DNA of 64,000 bases from Saccharopolyspora galaxeae (GCF_016526145.1 NZ_JADDUE010000002.1:451121-515120), one strand, 5' to 3'. Positions 42,033-54,472 are shown, counted from the stretch's first letter. Translations and numbers: made by a program. Notes: generated by a model not told the origin, from the sequence alone.

Positions 42033-43070
42033 TCATTCGTAGCTGACGTGCACCTCGTCGGTGACGGGCAGCGCTTGGCAGGCGAGCACGATGCCCTCGT
42101 CGAGGTCTTCCTGCTCGAGGATGTCGTTCTGCTGCATGGCGACCTCGCCGCTGTTGATCCGGCACGCGCACGCGCTGCACGCGCCCTGCCTGCACGAGAA
42201 CGGCGCGTCGATGCCGCGTTCCAGCAGCAGGTCCAGCAGGCGCTGCTGCCGCGGCCAGGTGATCCGGTGCTGCTCCCCGTCGATGTCGACCTCGACGGTC
42301 GCGGCGTCCTCGCCGGAGGCTTCGACCGGCTCCGGCGCGTCCTCGAACGGATTCTGCTCCAGGGACAGGAATTTCTCGACGTGCACCTTGTTCGTGCTCA
42401 CGGCTTTGAGCGCCTGGGTAGCGATGTCCATGAAGGCCGCCGGTCCGCACACGAACGTCTCGTAGTCCGCGAACGGCTCGGCGAGCGCTTGCAGCGCCGA
42501 CGCCTCCGGCAGCCCTTGCACCGCCTCCAGCCAGTGCACGACGGTCAGCCGCCCGGGATGCCGCGCGGCCAGGTCCCGCAACGCATCCGCGAAGATCACG
42601 GACCTCTCGTCCCGGTTCGCGTAGACCAGCACGACCCGGCCGTCGCCGCGCGCGAGCGCCGACCGCACGATGGACATGATCGGCGTGATCCCGCTGCCGC
42701 CCGCGAACAGCAGGAAGTCCCCGTCCAGCGACTTCGGCGTGAACACCCCCGCGGGCGGCAGAACCTCCACAGTGGACCCAGCGGTGATGTTGTCGCACAA
42801 CCAGTTGGAGCCGTGCCCGCCGTCGACCCGCTTGACCGTGACGCGCAGCGCGCCGTCGGTGTGCGGGGAACTCGACAGCGAGTAGCAGCGGGCCACCGAC
42901 CCGCCCCGGTCGTCCGGGACCCGCAGGGTCAGGAACTGGCCGGGTGCGTAGCTGAACGCCTCGTCGGCGTCCTCGGGAACCGCGAACACCAGTGAACGGG
43001 CGTCCGCGGTCTCCTCGACGACCTCGTCGACCTTCAGCCGATGGGATTCGGGGGTCCGTGGTGCGGACAT
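42033..43070 (-). CDS. kshB: 3-ketosteroid 9-alpha-hydroxylase, ferredoxin reductase component
   Basis: A 345-aa class-IA reductase that passes electrons from NADH to KshA. It has an FAD domain with RCYSLSSSPH, an NAD domain with FAGGSGITPIMSI and VCGPAAFMD, and a C-terminal plant-type [2Fe-2S] domain with CRQGACSACACR and a final Cys in VLACQ. ATG 43070 follows a GGGAG site. A long hairpin repeat lies in the gap to the upstream gene. Confidence 0.9.
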   Translation of the reverse strand: MSAPRTPESHRLKVDEVVEETADARSLVFAVPEDADEAFSYAPGQFLTLRVPDDRGGSVARCYSLSSSPHTDGALRVTVKRVDGGHGSNWLCDNITAGSTVEVLPPAGVFTPKSLDGDFLLFAGGSGITPIMSIVRSALARGDGRVVLVYANRDERSVIFADALRDLAARHPGRLTVVHWLEAVQGLPEASALQALAEPFADYETFVCGPAAFMDIATQALKAVSTNKVHVEKFLSLEQNPFEDAPEPVEASGEDAATVEVDIDGEQHRITWPRQQRLLDLLLERGIDAPFSCRQGACSACACRINSGEVAMQQNDILEQEDLDEGIVLACQALPVTDEVHVSYE

Positions 43071-43138
43071 GAACACTCCCAGGATCTGTTTCATCAGCGG
43101 CCAAGCCGCTCGCGGTGGGAGACGCCGGTGGCACGCAG

Positions 43139-43190
43139 TCGGTGAACGGACCGTTCGTCCCGCTGGATTGGTCGAACGGTCCGTTCGCTC
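43139..43190. repeat. Long intergenic hairpin repeat, copy A
   Basis: GTGAACGGACCGTTCGTCC pairs with GGTCGAACGGTCCGTTCGC around the loop CGCTGGATT, apart from one T-T mismatch. It lies between the Cys-rich gene and kshB. Copies B, C and D are at 57.15, 61.97 and 62.08 kb. Each half is itself a palindrome (GAACGGACCGTTC), so a protein site or an RNA hairpin are both possible. Confidence 0.8.
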
Positions 43191-43524
43191 ATCTCGTTTC
43201 GGAGTCGGGGGCGTGTGCCGACTGGTTGACGCTGGCCGACAGGTCCGGACAGCCGTCGACGTGCGCGGTGTTGCCGCCGGGGGCGTGGGTGGTCAGTTCG
43301 GGGCAGTTCTCGACGGCTTCGGCGGTCCACTGGATGCTGGTGTGGTCGGGGCTGTTCTTCTTCGCCAGCACGCAGGAGCCGCACCGCGCGCACTCCACCG
43401 GGCGCAGCCCGCCTTCCAGCTGCTCGCGGCGGTCCGCGGCGGTGCGCTCCCGCAGCCGCGCCCGCACCTCCGGCCGGTCGTCGAAGGACGGCGCCTTGGC
43501 CCAGCTGTCCGCAGCCACGCTCAC
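43189..43524 (-). CDS. Small Cys-rich protein between kshA and kshB
   Basis: A 111-aa protein coupled to kshA by a GTGA overlap. It starts VSVAADSWAKAPSFDDRPEV and has CARCGSCVLAK followed by further Cys residues in VENCPELTTH and HVDGCPDL, enough to bind zinc or an iron-sulfur cluster. No family is known to me with confidence. Its position between oxygenase and reductase genes suggests an accessory or electron-transfer role in steroid hydroxylation. Confidence 0.65.
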   Translation of the reverse strand: MSVAADSWAKAPSFDDRPEVRARLRERTAADRREQLEGGLRPVECARCGSCVLAKKNSPDHTSIQWTAEAVENCPELTTHAPGGNTAHVDGCPDLSASVNQSAHAPDSETR

Positions 43525-44684
43525 GCCCCGTCCGTGGATTGCGCCGCGCGGCGGGCGAGGTTGTCGGCGACCTCCTGCTCCCACGCCTTGTTCGCCCGCG
43601 TGGTGTCCACTTCGAACTCGAACCGGCCGGTCATGTCCTCGGTGACGTCGGCGACGTCCACGTAGAACTGCTCGTACCAGCGGCGCAGCTGGTAGACCGG
43701 GCCGTCCTCCTCGCACAGCAGCGGGTTGTCGATGCGCGTCTTGTGCCGCCAGATCTCGACGTCCTGCAGGAAGCCGACGCTGGTGTTCTCCGAGATCTTG
43801 TGCGCGATCTTGTCCGCCTGCCGGTCGTTGAGCCCGGGCAGCTTCTTCGCCAGCACGCCCCACATCAGCACGAACGAGTTCGAGGTGACCGGGTAGTGGC
43901 AGTTGATCAGGATCGTCTCGATCGTGGTGCCGTTGTGCTCGTTCCACAGCCGGTCGATCATGTACGACGGCCCGTAGTAGGAAGCCTCCGAGCGGCCGAG
44001 GTTGTCCTCACCCGCGTAGTTCGACTCGTTGTTGCCGACGTCCGGGCGTCCCTTGGTGTTCAGGTACTGCGTCGCGATGTGGCCGTCGAAGACGTTCTTG
44101 AAGTACGTCGGGAAGGCGTAGTGCACGTAGAAGAAGTGCGCCATGTCCACCACGTTGTCGATGATCTCGCGGCAGTTGGAGCCCTCGATGAGCTCGGAGT
44201 TCCAGCTCCAATTGCTCCACTCGTCGGAGAACACCTCGGGCAGCTCCGGGATCGTGATCTCCGGCGGCGGCGGATTGCCCTCCGGGTCGTTCCACACGAA
44301 CAGCTGCGTGTTGCGCTCCATGCAGGTCCACGCCTGGGTGCGGGCGCGCAGCGGAACCCGCTTGGCGTACGGGATGCCCGCGCAGCGGCCGTCGCCCGAC
44401 CAGCGCCAGTCGTGGAACGGGCAGGCCACCGCGTTGTCCTTGATCGTGCCCTGGCTGAGGTCGCCGCCCATGTGCCTGCAGTAGGCGTCGAGCACGTTCA
44501 GCTCGCCGTCGCTGGATTGGAAGACCACCAGCTTCGTGCCGAACACCTCGACGGAGTGCGGTTTGCCGTCCTTGAATGGTTCGGACAGCCCCAGGCAGTG
44601 CCAGCCCCGGGCGAACCTGGTCGGCGGGGTGCCGACGTCGATGGTCCGCACGTCGCTGTGGCCGTTGTGCTCCGGCTGAGTCAT
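43521..44684 (-). CDS. kshA: 3-ketosteroid 9-alpha-hydroxylase, oxygenase component
   Basis: A 387-aa Rieske oxygenase. The [2Fe-2S] ligands are in YCRHMGGDLSQG and CPFHDWRW; the catalytic iron site is in NVVDMAHFFYVHYAFP. It hydroxylates C9 of androstadienedione-type steroids which, after KstD action, opens ring B. It follows kstD on the same strand, with KshB as reductase downstream. The ATG has a GGAGGAGAC site. Confidence 0.93.
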   Translation of the reverse strand: MTQPEHNGHSDVRTIDVGTPPTRFARGWHCLGLSEPFKDGKPHSVEVFGTKLVVFQSSDGELNVLDAYCRHMGGDLSQGTIKDNAVACPFHDWRWSGDGRCAGIPYAKRVPLRARTQAWTCMERNTQLFVWNDPEGNPPPPEITIPELPEVFSDEWSNWSWNSELIEGSNCREIIDNVVDMAHFFYVHYAFPTYFKNVFDGHIATQYLNTKGRPDVGNNESNYAGEDNLGRSEASYYGPSYMIDRLWNEHNGTTIETILINCHYPVTSNSFVLMWGVLAKKLPGLNDRQADKIAHKISENTSVGFLQDVEIWRHKTRIDNPLLCEEDGPVYQLRRWYEQFYVDVADVTEDMTGRFEFEVDTTRANKAWEQEVADNLARRAAQSTDGA

Positions 44685-44740
44685 CGCTGTCTCCTCCGTC
44701 CGCCCCCCAACGGGGCTCGATGCGGTTCTCGTCAGCTCGG

Positions 44741-46438
44741 TCATTCGGGTTGCCGTGCGGCCGGCTGCGCCGCCATGTGCAGCGCGGCCAGGTAGCCGAA
44801 GGTCATGGCGGGGCCGAGCGTGGCTCCCGGCCCCGCGTAGGTGCGGCCCATCACCGCGGCGCTGGCGTTGCCCGCCGCGTACAGACCGGGGATCGGGGTG
44901 TCGTCGTCGCGCAGCACCCGCGCGTGCACGTCCATGCGCAGGCCGCCCTTGGTGCCCAAGTCTCCGGGAACGATCTTCACGGCGTAGAACGGCGGCACTT
45001 CCAGCGGAGCCAGGCACGGGTTGGGGCGGTTGCGCGGGTCGCCGTAGTAGTGGTCGTAGGCGCTGCGGCCGCGGTGGAACTCGGTGTCCTCGCCGCTGCG
45101 GGCGAAGCCGTTGAACCGGTCCACGGTGCCGCGCAGGGTCTCGGCGGGCAGGTCGATCTTGCGGGCGAGTTCTTCGACAGTGCCCGCCCGGCGCACCGCT
45201 CCCGCGTCGTACCAGCGCCGGGGCAGCGGTTGCCGCGGCCCGAGTCCGGCGAACACGTAGCGGTTGCGGTAGCGCTGGTCGGCGATCAGCCAGGTCGGCA
45301 TGTTCCGCGCGGGCCCGTCGCCGTCGCCGTACATCGCGTGCACCGCGTCCACGTACGGCGCTGCTTCGTTGACGAACCGCTGCCCGTCGCCGTTGACCAG
45401 GATGCATCCCGGCAGGGTGCGTTCGGCCAGGCAGAACCACGGGCCGCCGGTGAGCGGGATGGACGGTCCCCACCAGGCGTCATCCATCAGGTCGATCGAG
45501 GCGCCGATCGCCTGCGCGGCCTGGATCGCGTCGCCGGTGTTGGCCTTCGCGCCGACCGTCCACTGGGTACCGATCGGTTCGCGCTGGTGCTGCTTGCGCA
45601 TGACCTCGTTGTGCTCGAAACCGCCGGCCGCGAGCACCACGCCGCTGCGCGCGTGCAGTGTGGTGCGTTCGCCCGCGCGGTCCACGACGACGCCGGTCAC
45701 GCGGCCTTCGTCGTCCTGGACCAGGTCGAGCAGCGGGGTGTTCAGCCACAGCGGCACCTGCTCGTTGCGCAGTCCGACGCGCAGCCCGGCGGCGAGCGCT
45801 TGCCCGCGCACCAGCAGCCGTTTCCGCATCAGCTGCGCGAAGGCCCAGCGCAGTCCCACCCGGACACCGCGCAGCACGCCGCGCGGATGCCGGGCGAGCA
45901 GGTTCACCCAGCGGAAATCGGCCTGGGTGACCACGAAGTTCGGTGGTGCCTTGGTGAAGTCCGGTTCCAGCTCGGCGAGATCCTGCCCGAGCACGCGCCC
46001 GTCCAGCGGAGCGGGCTCGATGGACCTCCCGCCGGGACGGCCGCCGGGCGCCTCCGGGTAGTAGTCGGAGTATCCCGGCACCCACCGCATCCGCAGCGGA
46101 GTGCGCCGCAGCACCGTCGCGAGCATTTCCGGTCCGTGCTCCAGGAAAGCCCTGCGCAGCTCGGCGGGCGCGGTGCTGCCCACGATGTGGTCGAGGTAGG
46201 CGGTGGCGTCGTCGGTGGTGTCCTCGATGCCTGCGCGCGCGAGCACGTGGTTGTTCGGCACCCACAGCCCGCCGCCGGAGCGGGCGGTGGATCCGCCGTA
46301 GCGGGCGGCCTTCTCCACCACCACGGCGCGCAAGCCCTGCCGCGCGGCGGTGATCGCCGCGGACAGCCCGGCTGCGCCGCTGCCTACGACCACGACGTCG
46401 AACCGGTGGTCCGGCGTCTCCGGGGCGGCTGCGCTCAT
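44741..46438 (-). CDS. kstD: 3-oxosteroid 1-dehydrogenase
   Basis: A 565-aa FAD enzyme introducing the delta-1 double bond in 3-ketosteroids. It has the dinucleotide motif VVVGSGAAGLSAAITAA and the C-terminal TYAGPGATLGPAMTFGY, in which the Tyr and Gly (YAGPG) correspond to active-site residues of Rhodococcus KstD. It heads the kstD-kshA unit and diverges from hsaE; a perfect KstR box lies in the gap. Confidence 0.9.
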   Translation of the reverse strand: MSAAAPETPDHRFDVVVVGSGAAGLSAAITAARQGLRAVVVEKAARYGGSTARSGGGLWVPNNHVLARAGIEDTTDDATAYLDHIVGSTAPAELRRAFLEHGPEMLATVLRRTPLRMRWVPGYSDYYPEAPGGRPGGRSIEPAPLDGRVLGQDLAELEPDFTKAPPNFVVTQADFRWVNLLARHPRGVLRGVRVGLRWAFAQLMRKRLLVRGQALAAGLRVGLRNEQVPLWLNTPLLDLVQDDEGRVTGVVVDRAGERTTLHARSGVVLAAGGFEHNEVMRKQHQREPIGTQWTVGAKANTGDAIQAAQAIGASIDLMDDAWWGPSIPLTGGPWFCLAERTLPGCILVNGDGQRFVNEAAPYVDAVHAMYGDGDGPARNMPTWLIADQRYRNRYVFAGLGPRQPLPRRWYDAGAVRRAGTVEELARKIDLPAETLRGTVDRFNGFARSGEDTEFHRGRSAYDHYYGDPRNRPNPCLAPLEVPPFYAVKIVPGDLGTKGGLRMDVHARVLRDDDTPIPGLYAAGNASAAVMGRTYAGPGATLGPAMTFGYLAALHMAAQPAARQPE

Positions 46439-46461
46439 GGCACCTCCATCGCAGTTGTTAT

Positions 46462-46475
46462 TGAAACATGTTATA
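46462..46475. promoter_or_regulatory. KstR operator between kstD and hsaE
   Basis: TGAAACATGTTATA matches the KstR consensus TNNAACNNGTTNNA at all eight fixed positions. It lies 24 bases from the kstD start in the divergent promoter region. KstR is the TetR repressor of cholesterol catabolism, so sterol-CoA induction of both flanking units is expected. Confidence 0.8.
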
Positions 46476-46622
46476 GTTCTTGGGCGGGATGGCGCTATGG
46501 TGTGTCGCAGAAACTTGGATTCGGCCCGGTCGGACGACGATGAGAACCTGTTCCAATCGGTGCTGACGAGGGGCGCCGCCGCAGCCGTCCCCGGCCGCTG
46601 CGGCACGGAGTCGGGAGGCGAT

Positions 46623-47417
46623 GTGCTCACGAGTGAACAGCGCGACGGGCTCGCGCAGCGGCTGTGGTGCGCCGAGCGCGACCGGGCGCCGATCGCCCCG
46701 CTGATCGATGCGCACCCCGAGCTGACCGCGGTGGACGCCTACGAGATCCAGCTCGGCAACATCCGCCGCCGGCTGTCGGCGACCGAGGTGGTCGGGCACA
46801 AGGTCGGCCTGTCCTCACCGGTGATGCAGCGGATGATGGGCGTGGACGAGCCCGACTACGGCCACCTGCTCGCGGACATGCGGCTAACCGAGGACCGGCC
46901 GGTCGACGCGGGCCGCTACTGCCATCCGCGGGTCGAGGTCGAGGTCGGCTTCCTGCTCGGCGCGGACCTGCCGGGCGAGTCCTGCACCGAGCAGGACGTG
47001 CTGGACCGGACCGAGGCGCTCGTCCCCGCCATCGAACTCATCGACAGCCGGATCGCGGACTGGCGGATCAGCCTGCCCGACACCATCGCCGACAACGCGT
47101 CCTCGGCCGGATTCGTGCTGGGGCAGGAGCGGATTCGTCCGGACGAGGTCGATCCGCGCGCGATCGACGCGGTGCTGTGCCGGGACGGCGAGCAGATCGC
47201 CGCGGGCAGTTCGGACGCCGTGCTCGGCAACCCGGCGACCGCGGTGGCGTGGCTGGCGCGCAAGGTCGCGAGTTTCGGCGTCCGGCTGTGGGCGGGCAAC
47301 GTCGTGCTGCCCGGCTCGTGCACCCGCGCGGTCGATGTTTCCGCAGGCCAACGGTTCGCTGCGGAGTTCAGCGCGGACGGTCGGCGGTTGGGCGAGGTTT
47401 CCGTGTCGTTCGTGTGA
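46623..47417 (+). CDS. hsaE: 2-hydroxypenta-2,4-dienoate hydratase
   Basis: A 264-aa hydratase of the fumarylacetoacetase-like fold. Characteristic segments are [31 protein letters not shown] and [14 protein letters not shown]. It hydrates the C5 or C6 dienoate released by HsaD. It is followed by HsaG and HsaF, the order of mycobacterial hsaEGF. GTG 46623 follows a GGGAGG site. Confidence 0.9.
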   Translation: MLTSEQRDGLAQRLWCAERDRAPIAPLIDAHPELTAVDAYEIQLGNIRRRLSATEVVGHKVGLSSPVMQRMMGVDEPDYGHLLADMRLTEDRPVDAGRYCHPRVEVEVGFLLGADLPGESCTEQDVLDRTEALVPAIELIDSRIADWRISLPDTIADNASSAGFVLGQERIRPDEVDPRAIDAVLCRDGEQIAAGSSDAVLGNPATAVAWLARKVASFGVRLWAGNVVLPGSCTRAVDVSAGQRFAAEFSADGRRLGEVSVSFV

Positions 47418-47488
47418 CCGGGCCGGCGAGGTTCCGGGCAAGCGAGGTTCCGGACCAGCGAGATTCAGCGAGGTTTCGAGGAGCGCAG

Positions 47489-48400
47489 ATGAGTGCGAGG
47501 AAAGCGACCGCGGCGATCGTCGGATCCGGCAACATCGGGACCGACCTGCTCTACAAGCTGCACCGGTCCGGGCTGGTCGAGCCGCGTTGGATGATCGGCA
47601 TCGACCCGGCCAGCGAAGGGCTCCGCCGCGCAGCCGAGCTCGGCGTGCACACCAGCGCCGCCGGGGTGGACTGGCTGCTCGACCAGGACGAGCGGCCCGA
47701 CCTGGTCTTCGAGGCGACGTCGGCGTCGGTGCACCGCGCGAACGCGCCCCGCTACGCCGCCGCCGGGATCCGGGCGATCGACCTGACTCCGGCGTCGGTG
47801 GGGCCGTCGGTGATCCCGCCGGTGAACATCGGTGCGCACCTGGACGCGCCGAACCTGAACCTGATCACCTGCGGCGGGCAGGCGACGATTCCGATGGTGC
47901 ACGCGGTTTCCCGGGTCGCACCGGTCAGCTACGCCGAGATCGTCGCCTCGGTGGCGTCGGTCTCCGCCGGTCCGGGCACCCGCGCGAACATCGACGAGTT
48001 CACCAAGACCACCAGCGCCGGCATCGAGACCATCGGCGGTGCGCAGCGCGGCAAGGCGATCATCGTGCTGAACCCCGCCGACCCGCCGATGATCATGCGC
48101 GACACCATCTTCTGCGCCATCCCGCCGGGTTCGGACACCGACGCGGTCGGCGAGTCGATCACCCGGATGGCCGGTGAGATCGCGGAGTACGTGCCCGGCT
48201 ACCGGTTGCTGGCGGAGCCCCAGTTCGACGCCGCCGCGGACCACACCCGGGTCGCCACGTTCGTCGAAGTCGCTGGTGCGGGCGACTTCTTGCCGCCGTA
48301 CTCCGGAAATCTCGACATCATGACCGCCGCGGCCGTGCGCGTGGGCGAAGGACTGGCCCGCGCGGGCGCGCTCGACACCGAAGGGGAGCGAGTCCCGTGA
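47489..48400 (+). CDS. hsaG: Acylating acetaldehyde/propanal dehydrogenase
   Basis: A 303-aa enzyme with the NAD motif [16 protein letters not shown] and catalytic Cys in LITCGGQAT. It turns the aldehyde made by HsaF into acyl-CoA, with direct aldehyde channelling in the HsaF-HsaG complex. It overlaps hsaF (GTGA). The ATG at 47489 follows a GAGGAG site. Confidence 0.93.
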   Translation: MSARKATAAIVGSGNIGTDLLYKLHRSGLVEPRWMIGIDPASEGLRRAAELGVHTSAAGVDWLLDQDERPDLVFEATSASVHRANAPRYAAAGIRAIDLTPASVGPSVIPPVNIGAHLDAPNLNLITCGGQATIPMVHAVSRVAPVSYAEIVASVASVSAGPGTRANIDEFTKTTSAGIETIGGAQRGKAIIVLNPADPPMIMRDTIFCAIPPGSDTDAVGESITRMAGEIAEYVPGYRLLAEPQFDAAADHTRVATFVEVAGAGDFLPPYSGNLDIMTAAAVRVGEGLARAGALDTEGERVP

Positions 48401-49434
48401 CCGAACTGCCCAGGACGTACTCCGATTCCCTCGACCTGCGCGTGACCGACACTTCGCTGCGCGACGGCTCGCACCACAAGCGCCACCAGTTCACCGCCGA
48501 CGAGGTCCGCGGCATCGTCACCGCGCTGGACGGCGCCGGGGTGCCGGTGATCGAGGTGACGCACGGCGACGGGCTCGGCGGCTCGTCGTTCAACTACGGA
48601 TTCTCGCGCACGCCGGAACAAGAGCTGATCGAGCTGGCAGTGCGCACCGCGCGCAACGCGAAGATCGCGTTCCTGATGCTGCCCGGTGTGGGCGTGCTCG
48701 ACGACATCGCCGCGGCGCAGGACAACGGCGCCTCGGTGTGCCGGATCGCCACGCACTGCACGGAAGCCGATGTGTCGGTGCAGCACTTCCAGCTCGCCCG
48801 GGAGCGCGGCCTGGAAACCGTGGGCTTCCTGATGATGGCGCACTCGCAGCCGCCGGAGGTGCTGGCCAAGCAGGCCCGGGTGATGGTCGACGCGGGCTGC
48901 CAGTGCGTGTACGCGGTGGACTCCGCTGGTGCGCTGGTGCTGGAGCAGGTGTCCGACCGGGTTTCGGCGATCGTGGCCGAGGTCGGTGGCGAGGCGCAGG
49001 TGGGCTTCCACGGGCACGAGAACCTCGGTGTCGGTGTGGCGAACTCGATCGCGGCGGCGCGGGCGGGTGCCGTGCAGATCGACGGCAGCGCGCGCCGATT
49101 CGGCGCAGGCGCGGGAAATACGCCGGTCGAGGCGTTCGTCGGGGTTTGCGACAAGCTGGGCATCCGCACCGGTGTGGACTTCTTCGCGATGGCCGAGGCC
49201 GCCGAGCAGGTGGTGCGTCCGGCGATGCCGCAGGAATGCCTGCTGGACCGGTCGGCGCTGATGATGGGCTATGCGGGCGTGTATTCGAGCTTCCTCAAGC
49301 ACGCCGAGCAGCAGGCCGAGCGCTACGGCGTCGATGCCGCGGCGCTGCTGGTGCGCGCCGGTGAGCGCAACCTCGTCGGCGGCCAGGAGGACCAGCTCAT
49401 CCAGCTGGCCCTGGAGCTGCGCGCCGAATCCTGA
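48397..49434 (+). CDS. hsaF: 4-hydroxy-2-oxovalerate/oxohexanoate aldolase
   Basis: A 345-aa HMGL-like aldolase with the catalytic [10 protein letters not shown] start, GFHGHENLG metal-binding His pair and the DmpG C-terminal domain. It splits the hydroxy-oxo acid into pyruvate and an aldehyde passed to HsaG. It completes the lower pathway for rings A and B. Confidence 0.93.
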   Translation: MTELPRTYSDSLDLRVTDTSLRDGSHHKRHQFTADEVRGIVTALDGAGVPVIEVTHGDGLGGSSFNYGFSRTPEQELIELAVRTARNAKIAFLMLPGVGVLDDIAAAQDNGASVCRIATHCTEADVSVQHFQLARERGLETVGFLMMAHSQPPEVLAKQARVMVDAGCQCVYAVDSAGALVLEQVSDRVSAIVAEVGGEAQVGFHGHENLGVGVANSIAAARAGAVQIDGSARRFGAGAGNTPVEAFVGVCDKLGIRTGVDFFAMAEAAEQVVRPAMPQECLLDRSALMMGYAGVYSSFLKHAEQQAERYGVDAAALLVRAGERNLVGGQEDQLIQLALELRAES

Positions 49435-49546
49435 CGCTGCCCGCTGGCGCCTCGGAGTGCGGGGCCGCTCGCCCCGCGAGGTTGGTCGCAGGAGTCCTTC
49501 ACTCGCGAGTTCGCGACGGTGGCGCGGCGCGGCTGTCGACAAAAAC

Positions 49547-49560
49547 GAGAACAAGTTCTA
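49547..49560. promoter_or_regulatory. KstR-like box upstream of hsaA
   Basis: GAGAACAAGTTCTA matches the KstR consensus at seven of eight fixed bases (first T replaced by G). It lies 131 bases before hsaA, after the hsaF stop. Confidence 0.65.
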
Positions 49561-49691
49561 GTGTTGGAGCAGCGTCGTGATCCGCGGAGGAGTGGTTCGA
49601 CGACGGTGGTTCCGCTTCGGTCCATCGATTCATCGGCAGAACGAGTTGCACGCCGTGCTCGCGCCGTGCACGAGGAAACGGGAGCGCATGG

Positions 49692-50870
49692 ATGAGTGAC
49701 CAGGACGGCCGGCAGGTCATCGACCGGGTGCGGCAGTTGCTCCCGGATCTGCGCGAACGCGCGCAGAAGGCGGAGGACGCCCGCAAGGTCCCCGAGGAGT
49801 CGATCGAGGCGCTGCAGCAGACCGGCTTCTTCAAGCTGCTGCAACCGGCCCGCTACGGCGGCGCCGAAGCCGACCCGGTCGACTTCTACACCGCGGTCAA
49901 GCTGATCGGCAGCGCGTGCGGCTCGACGGGTTGGGTCGCCTCCATCATCGGGGTGCACCCCTGGCACCTCGCGCTGTTCCCGCAGCAGGCGCAGGACGAC
50001 GTGTGGGGCTCGGACTCCGACACGCTGGTCTCCTCGTCGTACGCGCCGATGGGCAAGGCGACGCTCGTCGACGGCGGGTACCGGTTGTCCGGGCGGTGGA
50101 GCTTCTCCTCCGGCTGCGACCACGCGCGGTGGGCGTTCGTCGGCGGGCCCGCCTACAACGCGGCGGGCGAGGCCGTGGACTTCTGCACCTACTTGTTGCC
50201 GCTGGGCGACTACCGCATCGACGACGTGTGGGACACCGTCGGCCTGCGCGGCAGCGGCAGCAACGACATCGTCGTGGACGACGTGTTCATCCCGGCGCAC
50301 CGGGCGCTGAGCTTCATGGCCATGTCGAAGACGCAGTGCCCGGGGCACGAGGTGAACACCGCCCCGCTCTACAAACTCCCTTGGGGGACGGTGCATCCGA
50401 CGACGATCACGGCTCCGATCGTCGGCATGGCCCAAGGTGCCTACGACGCGCACGTGGAGCACCAGGGCAAGCGGGTGCGAGCGGCTTACGCGGGCGAGCG
50501 GTCCAAAGAGGACCCGTTCGCGAAGGTGCGGATCGCCGAGGCGGCCAGCGAAATCGATGCCGCCTGGCTGCAGCTGACCCGCAACATCTCCGAGGAGCTG
50601 GAACTGCTGCGGGACGGGCAGGAAGTGCCGATGGCGCTGCGCCTGCGCGCCCGCCGCGACCAGGTCCGCGGCACCGCCAGGGCGATCGAGGCGATCGACC
50701 GGCTCTTCGAGAACTCCGGCGGCCGCGCGCTGGCCAACGGCACCCCGATCCAGCGGTTCTGGCGGGACGCGCACGCCGGCCGGGTGCACGCGGCCAACGA
50801 TCCGGAACGCGCCTACACGATGTTCGGCACCGGCGAATTCGGCTTGCCGGTCAAGGACTCCATGGTGTGA
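49692..50870 (+). CDS. hsaA: 3-HSA 4-hydroxylase, oxygenase component
   Basis: A 392-aa flavin-dependent group-D monooxygenase with the acyl-CoA dehydrogenase fold. GSACGSTGWVASIIGVHPWH, GRWSFSSGCDHA and LRGSGSNDIVVDDVFIP are the family pattern. It hydroxylates 3-HSA to the catechol, using reduced flavin from HsaB. It begins the hsaA-D-C-B unit. Confidence 0.93.
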   Translation: MSDQDGRQVIDRVRQLLPDLRERAQKAEDARKVPEESIEALQQTGFFKLLQPARYGGAEADPVDFYTAVKLIGSACGSTGWVASIIGVHPWHLALFPQQAQDDVWGSDSDTLVSSSYAPMGKATLVDGGYRLSGRWSFSSGCDHARWAFVGGPAYNAAGEAVDFCTYLLPLGDYRIDDVWDTVGLRGSGSNDIVVDDVFIPAHRALSFMAMSKTQCPGHEVNTAPLYKLPWGTVHPTTITAPIVGMAQGAYDAHVEHQGKRVRAAYAGERSKEDPFAKVRIAEAASEIDAAWLQLTRNISEELELLRDGQEVPMALRLRARRDQVRGTARAIEAIDRLFENSGGRALANGTPIQRFWRDAHAGRVHAANDPERAYTMFGTGEFGLPVKDSMV

Positions 50871-50920
50871 GCCTAATGAGTATTGGAAAGTGGTTTGCGT
50901 AGCTGGTTGCGTGGCGGAAC

Positions 50921-51005
50921 CTCAGACGCCTGCTCGCTGCGGGATCTCCTCCTGACGTAGCGCCCTACGCGGCGTCGGAGCTGTCCTCGCGAGCAGACGC
51001 CTGAG
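50921..51005. repeat. Structured inverted repeat between hsaA and hsaD
   Basis: CTCAGACGCCTGCTCGC and GCGAGCAGACGCCTGAG form 17-bp arms with two mismatches around 51 bases, which contain an inner hairpin (CGTAG-CGCC-CTACG). It may attenuate transcription or be a dispersed palindromic element. Confidence 0.65.
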
Positions 51006-51074
51006 AACCCGCGGCGGTGCCGGTTGCTCAGGTGGTCGGCGCAAGCGGCTTCGCCGCTTCCTGAACAGAACTGA

Positions 51075-53447
<2,373 letters not shown>

Positions 53448-53570
53448 GCCTTCCGCGCGCGGTTGCCTTGCGACCCGCTCGAGGGCGAGCGCTCCGCGGA
53501 GCGGATCACCGGCCGTCAGGCCCGAACTTCCGGCCGCGGGCCGGTGAACGCGCCTCCGAGCTCCGTTGGG

Positions 53571-54308
53571 CTACTGCTGCTTGAGCGCGTCGACCCACAG
53601 CAGGGAGCCGTTGCGGTGCGTGTGCACGGTCGCCACTCCTGATGCGTGCAGCACTTCGGCGACCTGTTCCGGGCGCACCGCGTTGGGCCTGGGGAACCGA
53701 CTCGTGAGGTGCTCGATCAGGCTCGCTCCCTGATCGAACAGGCCGCCCGTGGCCAGCACGAGGACGGTCAGGCGTGCGCCCGGTGCGAGCACGCGGGCGA
53801 GCTCGCTCAGCACGGTCAGCGGCTCAGGAGTGTTGTGCACCGCGGCGATGCTGGTCACCGCGTCGAAACTGCCGTCGTGGAACGGAAGCCGGCAAGCATC
53901 GGCACGCAGGAAACCGACCTGCGGCGCGTCTTCTGCTTGCACGGCGCGTTCCAGCATCGCAGCGGAGATGTCCACGCCGAGGGCGAGCCCGTCCGGCCCC
54001 ACCACGCGGCCGAGCTTGCCGGTGATGTTCCCGGGCCCGCATCCGACGTCGAGCACCCGCGCGCCATCGGGAAGCCGGGTCGCCGAGGCGGGAAGCGTGG
54101 TCGCGACCGTGCGGACGAGCGACTGGCCGTAGTCGTAGACCGCGGAAACGGCCTGCGAGGACCAGATCGCCGCCTTCTTCTCCTGCGGGCTGCCTTGGGC
54201 TTCTCCGAGCAGGTCGAGGTAGCCGTGGGGTGCCTCTGGGGAGTCCGGTTTCTCCGTGAGCAGCGGGAGGGCGCGGTTCAGGGCGTCAGGAAGCGATGTC
54301 GAACTCAT
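53571..54308 (-). CDS. Class I SAM-dependent methyltransferase
   Basis: A 245-aa methyltransferase of the ubiE/type-11 kind. SAM motif ARVLDVGCGPGNITGKLG, post-motifs GVDISAAMLERA and FDAVTSIAAVHNTPEPLTVL. The substrate is not predictable. Convergent with hsaB and not clearly part of steroid catabolism. The ATG at 54308 was preferred over an upstream start in frame. Confidence 0.85.
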   Translation of the reverse strand: MSSTSLPDALNRALPLLTEKPDSPEAPHGYLDLLGEAQGSPQEKKAAIWSSQAVSAVYDYGQSLVRTVATTLPASATRLPDGARVLDVGCGPGNITGKLGRVVGPDGLALGVDISAAMLERAVQAEDAPQVGFLRADACRLPFHDGSFDAVTSIAAVHNTPEPLTVLSELARVLAPGARLTVLVLATGGLFDQGASLIEHLTSRFPRPNAVRPEQVAEVLHASGVATVHTHRNGSLLWVDALKQQ

Positions 54309-54472
54309 CCCGACAGGCTGCCTGACCAAGCTCGCGGCCCGAAACACTCCCGGGCGCCACTGTCTCGGCTACCACTTCGACACCTGACGATCTCGACCGC
54401 GCGGGTTGCCGGTGCTACCCGAGCATCAGGCTGATCAACTCAAGACGGCAGGCTCAGGCCGTGGTGCACCAG

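Noticed and set aside
44576-46543. 655-codon plus-strand frame over kstD
   Set aside because: Antisense shadow of kstD, which has intact FAD and active-site motifs; the frame has no family features.
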